Source: Desulfosporosinus meridiei DSM 13257
GTDB lineage: Bacteria; Bacillota; Desulfitobacteriia; Desulfitobacteriales; Desulfitobacteriaceae
Direction of reading: 5' to 3'
NCBI RefSeq assembly: GCF_000231385.2
Contig: NC_018515.1
Coordinates: 2,500,501 to 2,564,500 of the forward strand
Length of the DNA stretch: 64,000 nt
The notes under the pieces were generated by a model, which ran no database searches, had not been told where the DNA came from, and saw only the letters and a program-made list of their open reading frames with translations. The stretch's first letter is position 1. Each line of letters starts with the position of its first letter. This document shows positions 9,268-18,072 of the stretch, in pieces. Both the position numbers and the translations under genes were made by a program.

Positions 9268-11751
9268 ATGCCGAAACCTAAAAAGAACTTAACGAGAAAT
9301 CTTTATTTTCCTAAGCGGACAATTGATGCCCTCAAGGAAGTAACCAACTACCCTCTGACAATTGTCGAAGCGCCTATGGGCTATGGAAAAACAACGGCTG
9401 TGAGGGAGCTGTTGAGCAGGGATCAGGTAAATTTAATCTGGCTGAGAGTTCAGGACAGTTCCTTAAGTATTTTCTGGCAGAGGCTCTGCCGACAGCTGGG
9501 GGAGGTAGACTATGACCGATCACTAAGCCTTGCAGCCTTGGGCTTTCCCGGTAACAGCACAGCCAGGCAGGAAGCTCTGAACCTCTTTGAGGATATGGAG
9601 CTAAAAAGCACTACGGTGCTGGTGATTGACGATTATCATCTTGTGGAATGTCCTGAACTAAACAGCTTCCTGGAATTTCTGGTTATGAACGAAAGTACAG
9701 CTTTGCATCTGCTGCTGACTGCCCGTCATACTGAGTTACAGCGAACCGAGGAATTAAGCTTGAAAGGCTATCTGCTGCCTATCGGCAAAGAAGCCTTTGA
9801 GTTTTCTGTGCAAGATATCAAAGCCTATTACCGTCTTTGTGGTATTACCCTGAAAGATCATGAAGCAGCAAGGCTGTATGCACTTACAGAGGGCTGGATC
9901 AGCGCCCTCTACCTTATTATGCTCCAATACATGGAGATTGGAATCCTGGAAACCTCCCAGGATATTAATAAGCTGCTGGAAAGTACAATCTATCAGCATT
10001 TTCCCAATGAAATTAAGGAGCTTCTCCAGTCCCTCTGCCTCTTAGACAGCTTCAGTCTTGAACAGGCCATCTATTTAAGCAACAATACGAATTCGGAGGC
10101 GCTTTTGACAGAGATTATCGCCAAAAACGCCTTTGTAAAATATGATGAACGTTCGAAAACCTATCACATGCATAAAATATTTACCAGATATCTGCGCCAC
10201 TTGCTTGAAGGCAGAGAAAAGGACTTTATTAGGCAGCTTTACCGCAAGATTGCCGAGTTTTCCCTGAAAAATAAAAACTATGTTGAAGCCATGGAAAACT
10301 TCTATCGGGCTGAAGAATTCGAAAGCCTGCTTTTAGCGGTAGAAGCGGATCGGGGACACAGTATTCACAACGAACAGCGCGAGGCTTTTATTCGCTTCTT
10401 TGAAAACTGCCCGAAAACAGTGCTTCTCAGGCATCCCACGGCTGTGCTGATTTACGCCCTTTGCCTTTTTTCCTTTAACGAAATGGAGCGTTTCCAACAG
10501 GTATGCGGAGAGTTTGCTGAAGCAGTCCGTTGCAATCAAGATCTTGAGCCGGAGAGCCTTGCCCAGTTGATGGGCGAGTTTGAACTGCTCTTATCGTTCA
10601 CGGAATACAACAACATCCGGAAAATGTACGAACACATCAAAAGCGCAGCGGAATTATTAAAACAACCGGCTGAGTTTCTGGATACCAAAGGCAGTTGGAC
10701 TTTTGGCTCACCATCAGTCCTGTATATGTTTTACAGAGAATCGGGAACCCTGAAACAAGAGGTGCAGAACCTGAAGGAAGCTATGCCGATATATAGCCGA
10801 ATAACCAACGGGCATGGCTCTGGCAGTGAATATGTGCTGGAGGCAGAGTGGTATTTCAACCACGGTGATTTTGTCAGCGCAGAGATTGAAGTACAAAAGG
10901 GATTATATGCAGCTAAGCGCTGGGGTCAGGGAGATATTCTTTGTTGTGCTCTGTTTCTTCAAGCCAGATTGGCCCTTGTCAGAGGGGATTATTCCCAGAC
11001 CCTTGATATTCTCCGGAAAATGCGCGAAGAACTCTACGGAAAACGCTGGTATAACCTGATGCACACCGCAGAGCTTTGTGACTCTTTTCTTCAGGCCTGC
11101 CTGAAGAGGGAGGAACGCATCCCCTTATGGATTAAAGAGCGGGACTTGGATTCTAGCGGGCTGTATTTTCCGGCCAAAGTATTCTTGAATCTCGTGTATG
11201 GCAGGGTACTGCTGGTTAAGGGGGAATATCTGAAAGTTTTAGGCACTGCCGAGGAATTTCTCGGTGAGGCAGGGGTTTTTCCCAACTTATTGGGAGAGAT
11301 TTACGCCTACATCTATCTTGCAGCCGCAAATGAAAAGATCTTCCGGCGTACCGCTGCCCTGGAGGCCCTGGAGAAAGGGTTGGATCTTGCTGCGGTGGAC
11401 GAGGTTTATTTGCCTTTTATGGAAAACAGTGATTTTATCCAGCCTTTGTTGGAGGAACTCGCTGGAAAAAGTCGTTTTCAAGACAGTATCCGAAGGATAT
11501 TAGAGATTTCCAAGAGTTACCAGGCAGCACTATTGCAAATTAGGAGAGAACACTTTCCAGAGAACAGGCCTGCCCTGACAGAGCGGGAAACGGAGATTGT
11601 GCAGCTTGTCGTCCAGGGGCTGACCAACAAGGAAATTGGAGAGCGTTTATTCATCACGGTTAATACGGTAAAAACAACTTTAAAGAACGTTTACAATAAG
11701 CTGTCCATCAATAACCGAGTACTTTTGAAGCAGCATGTAACTTCCCTTTAA
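9268..11751 (+). CDS. MalT-like LuxR-family ATP-dependent transcriptional regulator
   Basis: 827 aa from ATG 9268 (GGAG at 9256-9259). The N-terminal STAND-type NTPase has Walker A APMGYGKTTAV (residues ~30-40) and Walker B TVLVIDDYH. A long helical TPR-like region follows (~350-740), then a C-terminal LuxR HTH (LTERETEIVQLVVQGLTNKE ... VNTVKTTLKNVYNKL). These large regulators are switched by ATP and a ligand bound to the TPR part; the ligand here is unknown. The gene is alone, followed by a strong terminator. The in-frame extension back to 9136 lacks a ribosome-binding site and is rejected. Confidence 0.88.
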   Translation: MPKPKKNLTRNLYFPKRTIDALKEVTNYPLTIVEAPMGYGKTTAVRELLSRDQVNLIWLRVQDSSLSIFWQRLCRQLGEVDYDRSLSLAALGFPGNSTARQEALNLFEDMELKSTTVLVIDDYHLVECPELNSFLEFLVMNESTALHLLLTARHTELQRTEELSLKGYLLPIGKEAFEFSVQDIKAYYRLCGITLKDHEAARLYALTEGWISALYLIMLQYMEIGILETSQDINKLLESTIYQHFPNEIKELLQSLCLLDSFSLEQAIYLSNNTNSEALLTEIIAKNAFVKYDERSKTYHMHKIFTRYLRHLLEGREKDFIRQLYRKIAEFSLKNKNYVEAMENFYRAEEFESLLLAVEADRGHSIHNEQREAFIRFFENCPKTVLLRHPTAVLIYALCLFSFNEMERFQQVCGEFAEAVRCNQDLEPESLAQLMGEFELLLSFTEYNNIRKMYEHIKSAAELLKQPAEFLDTKGSWTFGSPSVLYMFYRESGTLKQEVQNLKEAMPIYSRITNGHGSGSEYVLEAEWYFNHGDFVSAEIEVQKGLYAAKRWGQGDILCCALFLQARLALVRGDYSQTLDILRKMREELYGKRWYNLMHTAELCDSFLQACLKREERIPLWIKERDLDSSGLYFPAKVFLNLVYGRVLLVKGEYLKVLGTAEEFLGEAGVFPNLLGEIYAYIYLAAANEKIFRRTAALEALEKGLDLAAVDEVYLPFMENSDFIQPLLEELAGKSRFQDSIRRILEISKSYQAALLQIRREHFPENRPALTERETEIVQLVVQGLTNKEIGERLFITVNTVKTTLKNVYNKLSINNRVLLKQHVTSL

Positions 11752-11800
11752 TTCTCCTAACCCCACCTAAGATCACCCGCTGGGTGGTGTAACCGGTAAA

Positions 11801-11834
11801 AAAACCACTATACAATGATTTGTATAGTGGTTTT
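11801..11834. terminator. 15-bp perfect hairpin between the LuxR gene and the lipid cluster
   Basis: AAAACCACTATACAA (11801-11815), TGAT loop, and the exact complement (11820-11834). The A-rich 5' arm and T-rich 3' arm make it suitable as a terminator in both directions. It lies 50 bp after the LuxR stop and 25 bp before the next start. Confidence 0.7.
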
Positions 11835-11858
11835 AACATTTTTGGGGGAGGTGAAGAA

Positions 11859-12089
11859 GTGGTTCAAATTAAAGAGGTCATCCCCCAAGAGGACTATCTG
11901 CTGGAAGTCATCCTAAATAATGGCAGCAGTATCAGCCTAAACATGAAAAGCAGGCTTAATACAGTACGCTTCAGGATGCTGGCAGATCAGGAGTTTTTTC
12001 GGAAGGTGACCAGTGACGGCAGATTTGTCTCCTGGGGAGATGAGGTAGAAATATCGGTGAGTGAGGTTTTTCAACTGGCTCAAAAATAA
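11859..12089 (+). CDS. DUF2442 domain protein
   Basis: 76 aa from GTG 11859, with GGGGGAGGTG about 7 nt upstream. The sequence (EDYLLEVILNNGSSISLNMK ... VSWGDEVEISVSEVFQLA) follows the DUF2442 pattern: an alternating strand segment of the form DYxLxVxFxNG, a central FxxL helix and a terminal WxxxxxIS strand. DUF2442 proteins are small and often found near toxin-antitoxin or regulatory genes, but no role is established. It is the first gene of the long co-directional lipid cluster, 37 bp ahead of the acyltransferase. Confidence 0.7.
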   Translation: MVQIKEVIPQEDYLLEVILNNGSSISLNMKSRLNTVRFRMLADQEFFRKVTSDGRFVSWGDEVEISVSEVFQLAQK

Positions 12090-12126
12090 CGCTGGCACAG
12101 AAATGACAGAAATGATGGGGGATAAG

Positions 12127-12786
12127 ATGAGGGAGATAATCAGGAAAACAAAATGGCTATTCATGGAATATGTGGTCTGGTGTTTTATGCGGCCTTTTCT
12201 TTGGTTATGCCAATTAGAATTAAGGAACTATGATCATTTACCGGCTCAACCCTATATCATGGCTTTTAACCATGTCAGCTATCTGGACTGGCTGATCCTT
12301 TATCCCTTCTTTAACAAAATAAAGAAGCAACCGATAATTTTTATCGGCAAGAAGAGGCTGTTCGAACATCCCTTATTTAAACACTTTATGGAATATGCCC
12401 GGGTTATTTGTGTGGACCAGGAAAACGTGAACAAAACCTTTCTTTGTCAGGTAAGAAAGAGTTTGAAAGAGGGGAATATCTTGGGGATATTTCCGGAAGG
12501 AACACGTTCAGCGGATGGCAGGTTATTGAAAGGCCAGCCGGGCATAACCCAGCTGGCCATCATGAACCGGGTTCCGGTTGTTCCAGTGGGATTAAACGGC
12601 TTTTACAATATTCTGCCCAAGGGCAAAAAGTTCCCCAGAATCAATAAGCTGGCCATTGAGATTGGGGAGCCGATTTATCTTGATCAATACTATGGCAAAA
12701 GGCTCACTGAACAGGAAATCGAAAGCCTTACCCGCTTAATCATGACTCAGATCGGACATCTGACTCATCAGGAATATAACTTTTAG
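12127..12786 (+). CDS. 1-acyl-sn-glycerol-3-phosphate acyltransferase (PlsC family)
   Basis: 219 aa. The acyltransferase motifs are present: NHVSYLD (NHx4D, catalytic His/Asp), a central block around IFIGKKRLFEHPLF, FPEGTRS (glycerophosphate binding) and VPVVPVGLNG. It would acylate lysophosphatidate at the membrane to give phosphatidate, the substrate of CdsA encoded downstream. ATG 12127 is chosen because GGGGG lies 5 nt upstream; GTG 12061 would overlap the DUF2442 gene by 29 bp. It is followed by the activase genes after a 28-bp gap. Confidence 0.88.
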   Translation: MREIIRKTKWLFMEYVVWCFMRPFLWLCQLELRNYDHLPAQPYIMAFNHVSYLDWLILYPFFNKIKKQPIIFIGKKRLFEHPLFKHFMEYARVICVDQENVNKTFLCQVRKSLKEGNILGIFPEGTRSADGRLLKGQPGITQLAIMNRVPVVPVGLNGFYNILPKGKKFPRINKLAIEIGEPIYLDQYYGKRLTEQEIESLTRLIMTQIGHLTHQEYNF

Positions 12787-12814
12787 CAGGCAGCATTGGG
12801 GGAGGGACAGTCAC

Positions 12815-13783
12815 TTGAACCAATACTACGTCGGGGTTGATGTTGGCTCCGTAAGTACCAACATCGTTTTGCTGGACAATAAGGACAATCAGAAACTCTC
12901 TGAGGCCTTGTACCTCAGAACGAAGGGACAGCCCATGGAGAGCCTAAGAGAAGGTTTTAAAATTCTCCAAGACAAGGGTTATTGCTCAGAGGATATTCTG
13001 GGGGTGGGGGTAACCGGAAGTGCCCGGGTCTTAATTGGCCATATTATTGGGGCAGACTCTATCAAAAACGAAATTACCGCCCACGCAGTTGCGGCCATTA
13101 ATCGTTATCCCCAGGTAAAAACAGTGATTGAAATAGGCGGACAGGATTCTAAAATGATTATTCTGCGCGAGGGTGTGGTAGTGGATTTTGCCATGAATAC
13201 CATTTGCGCCGCCGGAACGGGTTCCTTTCTGGACCAGCAAGCTTTCCGTTTAAACATTCCAATTGAAGAGTTTGGCGAGTTTGCCTTAAGAACTGTTGAG
13301 CCGGTTCGCATTGCGGGACGGTGTACGGTATTTGCGGAAACGGACATGGTCCATAAACAGCAGGAGGGGGCAACGAAAGAGCAAATTGTTGCCGGGCTGT
13401 GTGAGGCTTTAGTAAGGAATTATTTAAATAATGTAGCGAAGGGTAAAAGCATTGAAGAGCCGGTGCTCTTCCAGGGGGGAGTAGCCTTCAATCAAGGGAT
13501 TAAAACTGCCTTTGAAAAGGAATTGGGGGTTCAGCTGGTCATTCCGGAGCATTTCAATGTTATGGGGGCCTTAGGTAGTGCGATCTTAGCAAAAGAAGCT
13601 ATTCAGGAAACCAAGAAACCGAAACCGACTCTCTTCAAAGGGCTCGAGATTATGCAGAGAAACCATTTACTGAAGCGAGTGGAATGCCGGGATTGTTCCA
13701 ATACCTGTGAACTTACGGAAGTGACTGTGTCAGGTGAAATTGTAGCAAAGTGGGGAGACAGATGTGGGAAATGGCAAAAATGA
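12815..13783 (+). CDS. Acyl-CoA dehydratase activase (BadF/BadG/HgdC family ATPase)
   Basis: 322 aa, TTG start behind GGGGGAGGG. ASKHA-fold ATPase with YYVGVDVGSVSTNIVLLD at the N-terminus and the activase hallmark CAAGTGSFLDQQA (~residues 130-142). The second cluster-ligating Cys is in AGRCTVFAETDM. Dimeric activases hold one [4Fe-4S] cluster between subunits and drive single electrons, with ATP hydrolysis, into 2-hydroxyacyl-CoA dehydratases or benzoyl-CoA reductases. A short C-terminal extension adds four Cys (CRDCSNTC...C). It overlaps the next gene by 20 bp. Its setting among phospholipid genes rather than amino-acid fermentation genes points to a lipid substrate. Confidence 0.88.
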   Translation: MNQYYVGVDVGSVSTNIVLLDNKDNQKLSEALYLRTKGQPMESLREGFKILQDKGYCSEDILGVGVTGSARVLIGHIIGADSIKNEITAHAVAAINRYPQVKTVIEIGGQDSKMIILREGVVVDFAMNTICAAGTGSFLDQQAFRLNIPIEEFGEFALRTVEPVRIAGRCTVFAETDMVHKQQEGATKEQIVAGLCEALVRNYLNNVAKGKSIEEPVLFQGGVAFNQGIKTAFEKELGVQLVIPEHFNVMGALGSAILAKEAIQETKKPKPTLFKGLEIMQRNHLLKRVECRDCSNTCELTEVTVSGEIVAKWGDRCGKWQK

Positions 13784-14747
13784 TCAACTGTTGGCTGGGA
13801 AAATCATCGGTATTCCCCGGGGATTAAGTTACTATTTAGACAATTTCTCCTGGGAAGAGTTTTTTGAAATTCTGGGCTATCGGGTTGAATACTCTGAGGA
13901 TTCTTCGGCAGAAACCTTTGCGGCGGGGAATCAGTTGGCGGGGAGTGAGCAGTGCTTTCCGGTCAAAGTTTATTACGGTCACGTGGTTTCTTTATTGCAG
14001 AAAACAGCGAACCTCTTTATTCCCCAGTATACCAGTTTGGAGCAAGGAACCTATTGCTGCCCCAAAGTAATCGCCTTGCCTCAGCTCATCAAAAATACCA
14101 TCCCCCAGGAATTCAAGTTGCTGACGGCGGAAATCGATCTGGGAAGAGAAAAATTTACCCAGGGTAATATACGTTCCTTGACCAGGCAATTGACTTGGAA
14201 TCCCCTGAGAATCTCCAGAGCTCTAACTTATTTTGGGCAAAACAGCAAAAGATTGCCTGCAGAAATCCCTGCAGGAGAAAAGTTGGTTAGCCCTAGCCGG
14301 GACCGGGGAAAGCATGGCTTGATCGGTGTGGTCGCCCATCAATATGCTTTGCAGGATTCTCTGCTGAATATGGGAATCATGAATCGACTGCAGGAATACG
14401 GTTTTGCTTATGTTACCTCTGAGCACTATCCCAGACCAGGATCGTCAGCCAATCCAGGATATTTTAAGCGGAGAGCACCCCATTGGGATTTTGGTCAGAA
14501 CATCCTCCATGCTGTTCAGGCCATGCTGCTGGATAAAGACATCCGGGGGGTTATCTTTATCACTTATTTTGGCTGCGGGATTGACGCCTTTCTGGAGGAA
14601 ATCTTCCAAGATCAACTATGCAACCAAAAGCCCTATTTAGGCCTGACTTTAGACGAACATTCAGGGGAAGCTGGCTTAATGACCAGAATCGAAGCATTTT
14701 TAGACATGATGATTCGAAAAGAGGGGAAAAACCACCATGCAGACTAA
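13764..14747 (+). CDS. Activase-associated dehydratase-like protein (DUF2229 / COG3581-type)
   Basis: 327 aa from GTG 13764 (GGGGAG 6 nt upstream). It begins with IIGIPRGLSYYLDNFSWEEF and contains conserved Cys contexts GSEQCFPVKVYYGH, QGTYCCPK and TYFGCGIDAF, ending LDEHSGEAGLMTRIEAFLDM. This fits the family usually called CoA-substrate-specific activase-related protein, often fused to activases in larger proteins. It probably binds a [4Fe-4S] cluster and forms, with the next gene product, the catalytic part that receives electrons from the activase. It overlaps both neighbours (20 and 11 bp). Substrate unknown. Confidence 0.75.
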   Translation: MGNGKNDQLLAGKIIGIPRGLSYYLDNFSWEEFFEILGYRVEYSEDSSAETFAAGNQLAGSEQCFPVKVYYGHVVSLLQKTANLFIPQYTSLEQGTYCCPKVIALPQLIKNTIPQEFKLLTAEIDLGREKFTQGNIRSLTRQLTWNPLRISRALTYFGQNSKRLPAEIPAGEKLVSPSRDRGKHGLIGVVAHQYALQDSLLNMGIMNRLQEYGFAYVTSEHYPRPGSSANPGYFKRRAPHWDFGQNILHAVQAMLLDKDIRGVIFITYFGCGIDAFLEEIFQDQLCNQKPYLGLTLDEHSGEAGLMTRIEAFLDMMIRKEGKNHHAD

Positions 14748-15843
14748 AATTACCTTTCCCCATGCCGGAGAGTATTACGTTGTGTTTAAGGATTTATTCA
14801 CCAACCTGGGCTATGAAGTCGTCGTTCCCCCGCCCACCAGTCAGAAAACCCTGGATATCGGGATCAAGTTAGCTCCGGCTCAGGCTTGCCTGCCCTTTAA
14901 GATTACCTTAGGTAATTTAGTCGAGGGGATTGAAAAAGGGGCCAATCTGGTAGGCATGATCGGGGGCAAAACCGGAATTTGCCGCTTGGCTTATTATAGT
15001 GAGATGTATCAAAAAATTTTAGCCGATAATGGCTATCCTGTCGAGTTATTAGCAGTCAAAGCCAAACAAGAATTCTGGCATAATGTCAAAAAGCATCATC
15101 CGACCCTGACACTTCGCCAATTTATGCAGACCATCAGGGACTTCTGGCGAAAACTGGTGATCTTTGAATTGATCAGAGCAAGGTCCTTGGCAATTCGGCC
15201 CTTTGAAATCAAGCGAGGGGACTCTACCAGAATGAAAGGGAGATTCCTCCGCCAATTAGAGCAAACCACCAATGCTGCTGAGTTGAAAGACCTGAAGCAG
15301 GAAATTATCCAGGGCTTTGCTGCCATCCCCATTGACAAGGAGAGAAAAATCATCAAACTCGGTTTGGTGGGGGAGTTCTTTCTGCTGATTGATCAATTTT
15401 CCACCCTGAATATGGAGGAATTTCTCGGGAATAACGGTGTCTTACTGAAGTATTCCTTAAGCTTTTCCGAATTCTTTGTGGGGTCTTTGAAGCAAAAAAG
15501 ATTTCTGGATACCTATCTGCCAACTCATAATCACCAAGTCTATAAATACGCTCAAAAGTATATCACCCGGCCAATTGGCGGGCACGGCAGAGAGTCTGTC
15601 GGGGAGGCAATTGTTTTTAAGCAGAAGGGCTATGACGGGGTTATCCACCTCTATCCTTTTTCCTGCATGCCGGAAGTTGTGGCGAGTTCAATTGTGCCCA
15701 GGGTCAGCGCGGATTGGGGGATTCCCATTTTAAGCATCTGTCTGGATGAGCATACGGGGGAAGCGGGTTTTCAAACCCGGCTGGAGGCCTTTACGGATAT
15801 GATCAAACGCAAAAAATACCCTTTCATTGCTGAAGCTGAATAA
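14737..15843 (+). CDS. 2-hydroxyacyl-CoA dehydratase-like subunit (COG3580-type)
   Basis: 368 aa, start overlapping the previous gene by 11 bp. It resembles the preceding protein in layout: N-terminal FPHAGEYYVVFKDLFTNLGY, Cys in PAQACLPFKITLGN, GGKTGICRLAYY, FSCMPEVVA, and the same C-terminal pattern LDEHTGEAGFQTRLEAF. The two are probably paralogous Fe-S subunits of one heterodimer. In anaerobic plasmalogen synthases (PlsA of Clostridium perfringens) activase and dehydratase-like domains of these families are joined in one chain. Here they are three separate genes. Function as ether-lipid redox enzyme is inference from that likeness and the lipid neighbours. Confidence 0.72.
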   Translation: MQTKITFPHAGEYYVVFKDLFTNLGYEVVVPPPTSQKTLDIGIKLAPAQACLPFKITLGNLVEGIEKGANLVGMIGGKTGICRLAYYSEMYQKILADNGYPVELLAVKAKQEFWHNVKKHHPTLTLRQFMQTIRDFWRKLVIFELIRARSLAIRPFEIKRGDSTRMKGRFLRQLEQTTNAAELKDLKQEIIQGFAAIPIDKERKIIKLGLVGEFFLLIDQFSTLNMEEFLGNNGVLLKYSLSFSEFFVGSLKQKRFLDTYLPTHNHQVYKYAQKYITRPIGGHGRESVGEAIVFKQKGYDGVIHLYPFSCMPEVVASSIVPRVSADWGIPILSICLDEHTGEAGFQTRLEAFTDMIKRKKYPFIAEAE

Positions 15844-15867
15844 GAAATACGTTCTGGGGGTTTAACC

Positions 15868-16716
15868 ATGATTTTACGGGCCTATCTCTTTTTTCTCTGC
15901 GTGATTATCCTGATTTTCTCCCTGGCCTATGTGAAGAAGAGCCGAGAGACAGTCTTACGAGTAGCCTCATTTTTTGGGATTTTAAATGTCTTTTCCCTGG
16001 CTTCCATCCTGGGGGTTAAGGCTGTTTTTGGCTTGGTCTCCCTGATCCTCCTCTTAAGCCTCTATGAATTAGGGAAGAACTACCACCTTAAATACCCCAT
16101 ACTCTTAGCTCTGATCGTAGCAGGATGCTATGGACTGATGCTATCCTTCGCTTCCTATCTGATCTATTTTATCCCCCCGTTTCTGCTCCTGGTGGCCCTG
16201 ACCTTCGCCGGAACCTTAAAGATGATCAGAAATCCCTTCTACGTCTATTGTTTCGGGGTAATGTTCCTGGCTGTTTCCGCTGCCAGCTTGGTGGCACTCT
16301 ACTCACTGAATCCTGATACCCTGTGGTTTCTGGTCGCTATGCTGGCCTTTAACGATGTGACCGGATACTTCGCAGGCCGAAAATTCGGCAAAACCTTGGT
16401 CTTTAAAGTTCTGAGCCCCAAGAAAACCCTGGAAGGATATCTCGGAGGATTGGGAGGGCTACTGGCAGGCCTAGTTTTGTTTCACACCATCATTCCTGTT
16501 TTAGCCGAAACGACACTCTTCCAGAACGCAATTCTGCTCATCACCATTTTTATCGTTGGGAATGCCGGTGATTTAGTGTTTTCCAAGATTAAACGCAGTG
16601 TGGGGATTAAGGATTTCAGCAATTTTCTCCCGGGTCATGGCGGTATTCTGGACAGGTTTGACAGCACTTTCACAGTCTCACCGCTGCTGTTCATGTTTTT
16701 GTACTACCTGAACTAG
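15868..16716 (+). CDS. cdsA: Phosphatidate cytidylyltransferase
   Basis: 282 aa with about seven hydrophobic segments and the complete C-terminal CdsA signature: FSKIKRSVGIKDFSNF followed by LPGHGGILDRFDS, including the acidic and His residues needed for metal and CTP binding. It makes CDP-diacylglycerol from phosphatidate and CTP in the cytoplasmic membrane. It sits 24 bp after the dehydratase-like gene. Together with the PlsC-like gene upstream and the CDP-alcohol phosphatidyltransferase downstream it gives a full acyl-to-headgroup route within one cluster; a second housekeeping cdsA elsewhere in the genome is likely. Confidence 0.9.
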   Translation: MILRAYLFFLCVIILIFSLAYVKKSRETVLRVASFFGILNVFSLASILGVKAVFGLVSLILLLSLYELGKNYHLKYPILLALIVAGCYGLMLSFASYLIYFIPPFLLLVALTFAGTLKMIRNPFYVYCFGVMFLAVSAASLVALYSLNPDTLWFLVAMLAFNDVTGYFAGRKFGKTLVFKVLSPKKTLEGYLGGLGGLLAGLVLFHTIIPVLAETTLFQNAILLITIFIVGNAGDLVFSKIKRSVGIKDFSNFLPGHGGILDRFDSTFTVSPLLFMFLYYLN

Positions 16717-16734
16717 AGGGAGGCCGGTCAAGCT

Positions 16735-17991
16735 GTGATGAGCACTTTAATATTCAAGAGAAATACAATCTACTTCTTTACTTCATTCATTTGGACGGCA
16801 ACCTTAAGTATTTTACCTCAAGCTTATTTTATGTCCAATTACCCGGAACAGAAGAACACCTATCTGAGCTTGTTTCCGTTGTTAGGCACCTTGGCTTCCA
16901 TTGGGGGAATTCTTACCTCCCAAAAGGATAAGTTCTATTTCTCGCTAATCGCTCCTGCCCGCCGCAGAAACTTCCTGACTGCCTGCTGCATTTTCACCAT
17001 GGCAGCCTCCTTTTCCGGACTTTTGGGAGTTAAAAACTTAGGGCTCTATTTTGCTTGCTTTGTGCTCCTGAAATTTATCTCGAATTTTCTTTATAACTGC
17101 CTGGATCGTTTTTTTGTTGGGAAGACTGCAGGGGAGCAGTTGACAATCCATGTCCGCTCCAATCTTTTCTTTCAACTGCTGGGTATTATGCTGGCACCCC
17201 TCTATTTCTCCTGCTTCGCTGCCTACCCAAGCCAGAATATTATCTTAATCTGGACGATTGCCTTGCTGAGCATGCTTTTTCTTAGCCAAGATCCCCAAAC
17301 AATCAGGCCTGATTTTCGAGCAGACGAAGGGTCGCTAGCCAAAAGTATGCTTACTTTTTATGATCAGTTATTTGTTGCTTATTCAGCCCTGATTTTAACA
17401 GCAGTAACCATGCTGATTTCCATGATGATCTATATTTTGAGTGATTATTATCAGTTCAGCAACCCAACGGCTAAGGGAGGAACGATTATTGGAGTTATCA
17501 GTATCTTTGCAGTGATCACAGTCTTAAGGTTCGGTTTTTTCTCCAAGCAGCCCATCAAGCTGACAGACAACCCGAACTTTTCTGCTCACTCTAACGGTAT
17601 CGCCACGTTGGGATTAATCCTGATAACCTTGTTCTTTTATTTGAAAGTTTCCAGGTCCTTTGCCTTTCTGCTTGGTGGGTGCTCATTGGCCGGAATCTCC
17701 TACGGAATATTTCTTTTCTGTACCCGGAATTATGCCAGCAGCTCCTCGGCAAATATGGGGGCAAATTCAGGATTGATCTCCATCTACAACAACCTGCCTA
17801 ACTATGCCTCCCTGGCCTGTTACCTGCTGACTCTTTCTGTGTCCCTATCAGCAAAAAATTACGGATTGGATTTCAGTAAGCTGATGCTCAAGATTATCTT
17901 GGGTTTCTTCGGGCTGGCCTTGATAACCTTATTTCTAATGTGGATTAAAGACAAACCTTTCCGAGTGATACAGCAGATAGATCCCCCCTAA
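16735..17991 (+). CDS. Multi-pass membrane protein, MFS-transporter-like
   Basis: 418 aa with roughly twelve hydrophobic segments and a short charged loop in the middle (residues ~195-215), the usual 6+6 arrangement of major facilitator transporters. No family-specific motif is clear enough to name a substrate. GTG 16735 is taken as start because GAGGGAGG ends 12 nt upstream; ATG 16738 is equally possible. It lies between cdsA and the acyl-activating enzyme, so a lipid flippase or lysophospholipid transporter role, as for LplT-type MFS proteins, is plausible but only by context. Confidence 0.7.
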   Translation: MMSTLIFKRNTIYFFTSFIWTATLSILPQAYFMSNYPEQKNTYLSLFPLLGTLASIGGILTSQKDKFYFSLIAPARRRNFLTACCIFTMAASFSGLLGVKNLGLYFACFVLLKFISNFLYNCLDRFFVGKTAGEQLTIHVRSNLFFQLLGIMLAPLYFSCFAAYPSQNIILIWTIALLSMLFLSQDPQTIRPDFRADEGSLAKSMLTFYDQLFVAYSALILTAVTMLISMMIYILSDYYQFSNPTAKGGTIIGVISIFAVITVLRFGFFSKQPIKLTDNPNFSAHSNGIATLGLILITLFFYLKVSRSFAFLLGGCSLAGISYGIFLFCTRNYASSSSANMGANSGLISIYNNLPNYASLACYLLTLSVSLSAKNYGLDFSKLMLKIILGFFGLALITLFLMWIKDKPFRVIQQIDPP

Positions 17992-18072
17992 AATGGAAGG
18001 GTTGGGCTTGAATAAAGGCTTTACTGTAGAGATATTGACGATAGATCAAAGTAAATAGAAGGGGCTGGCTGT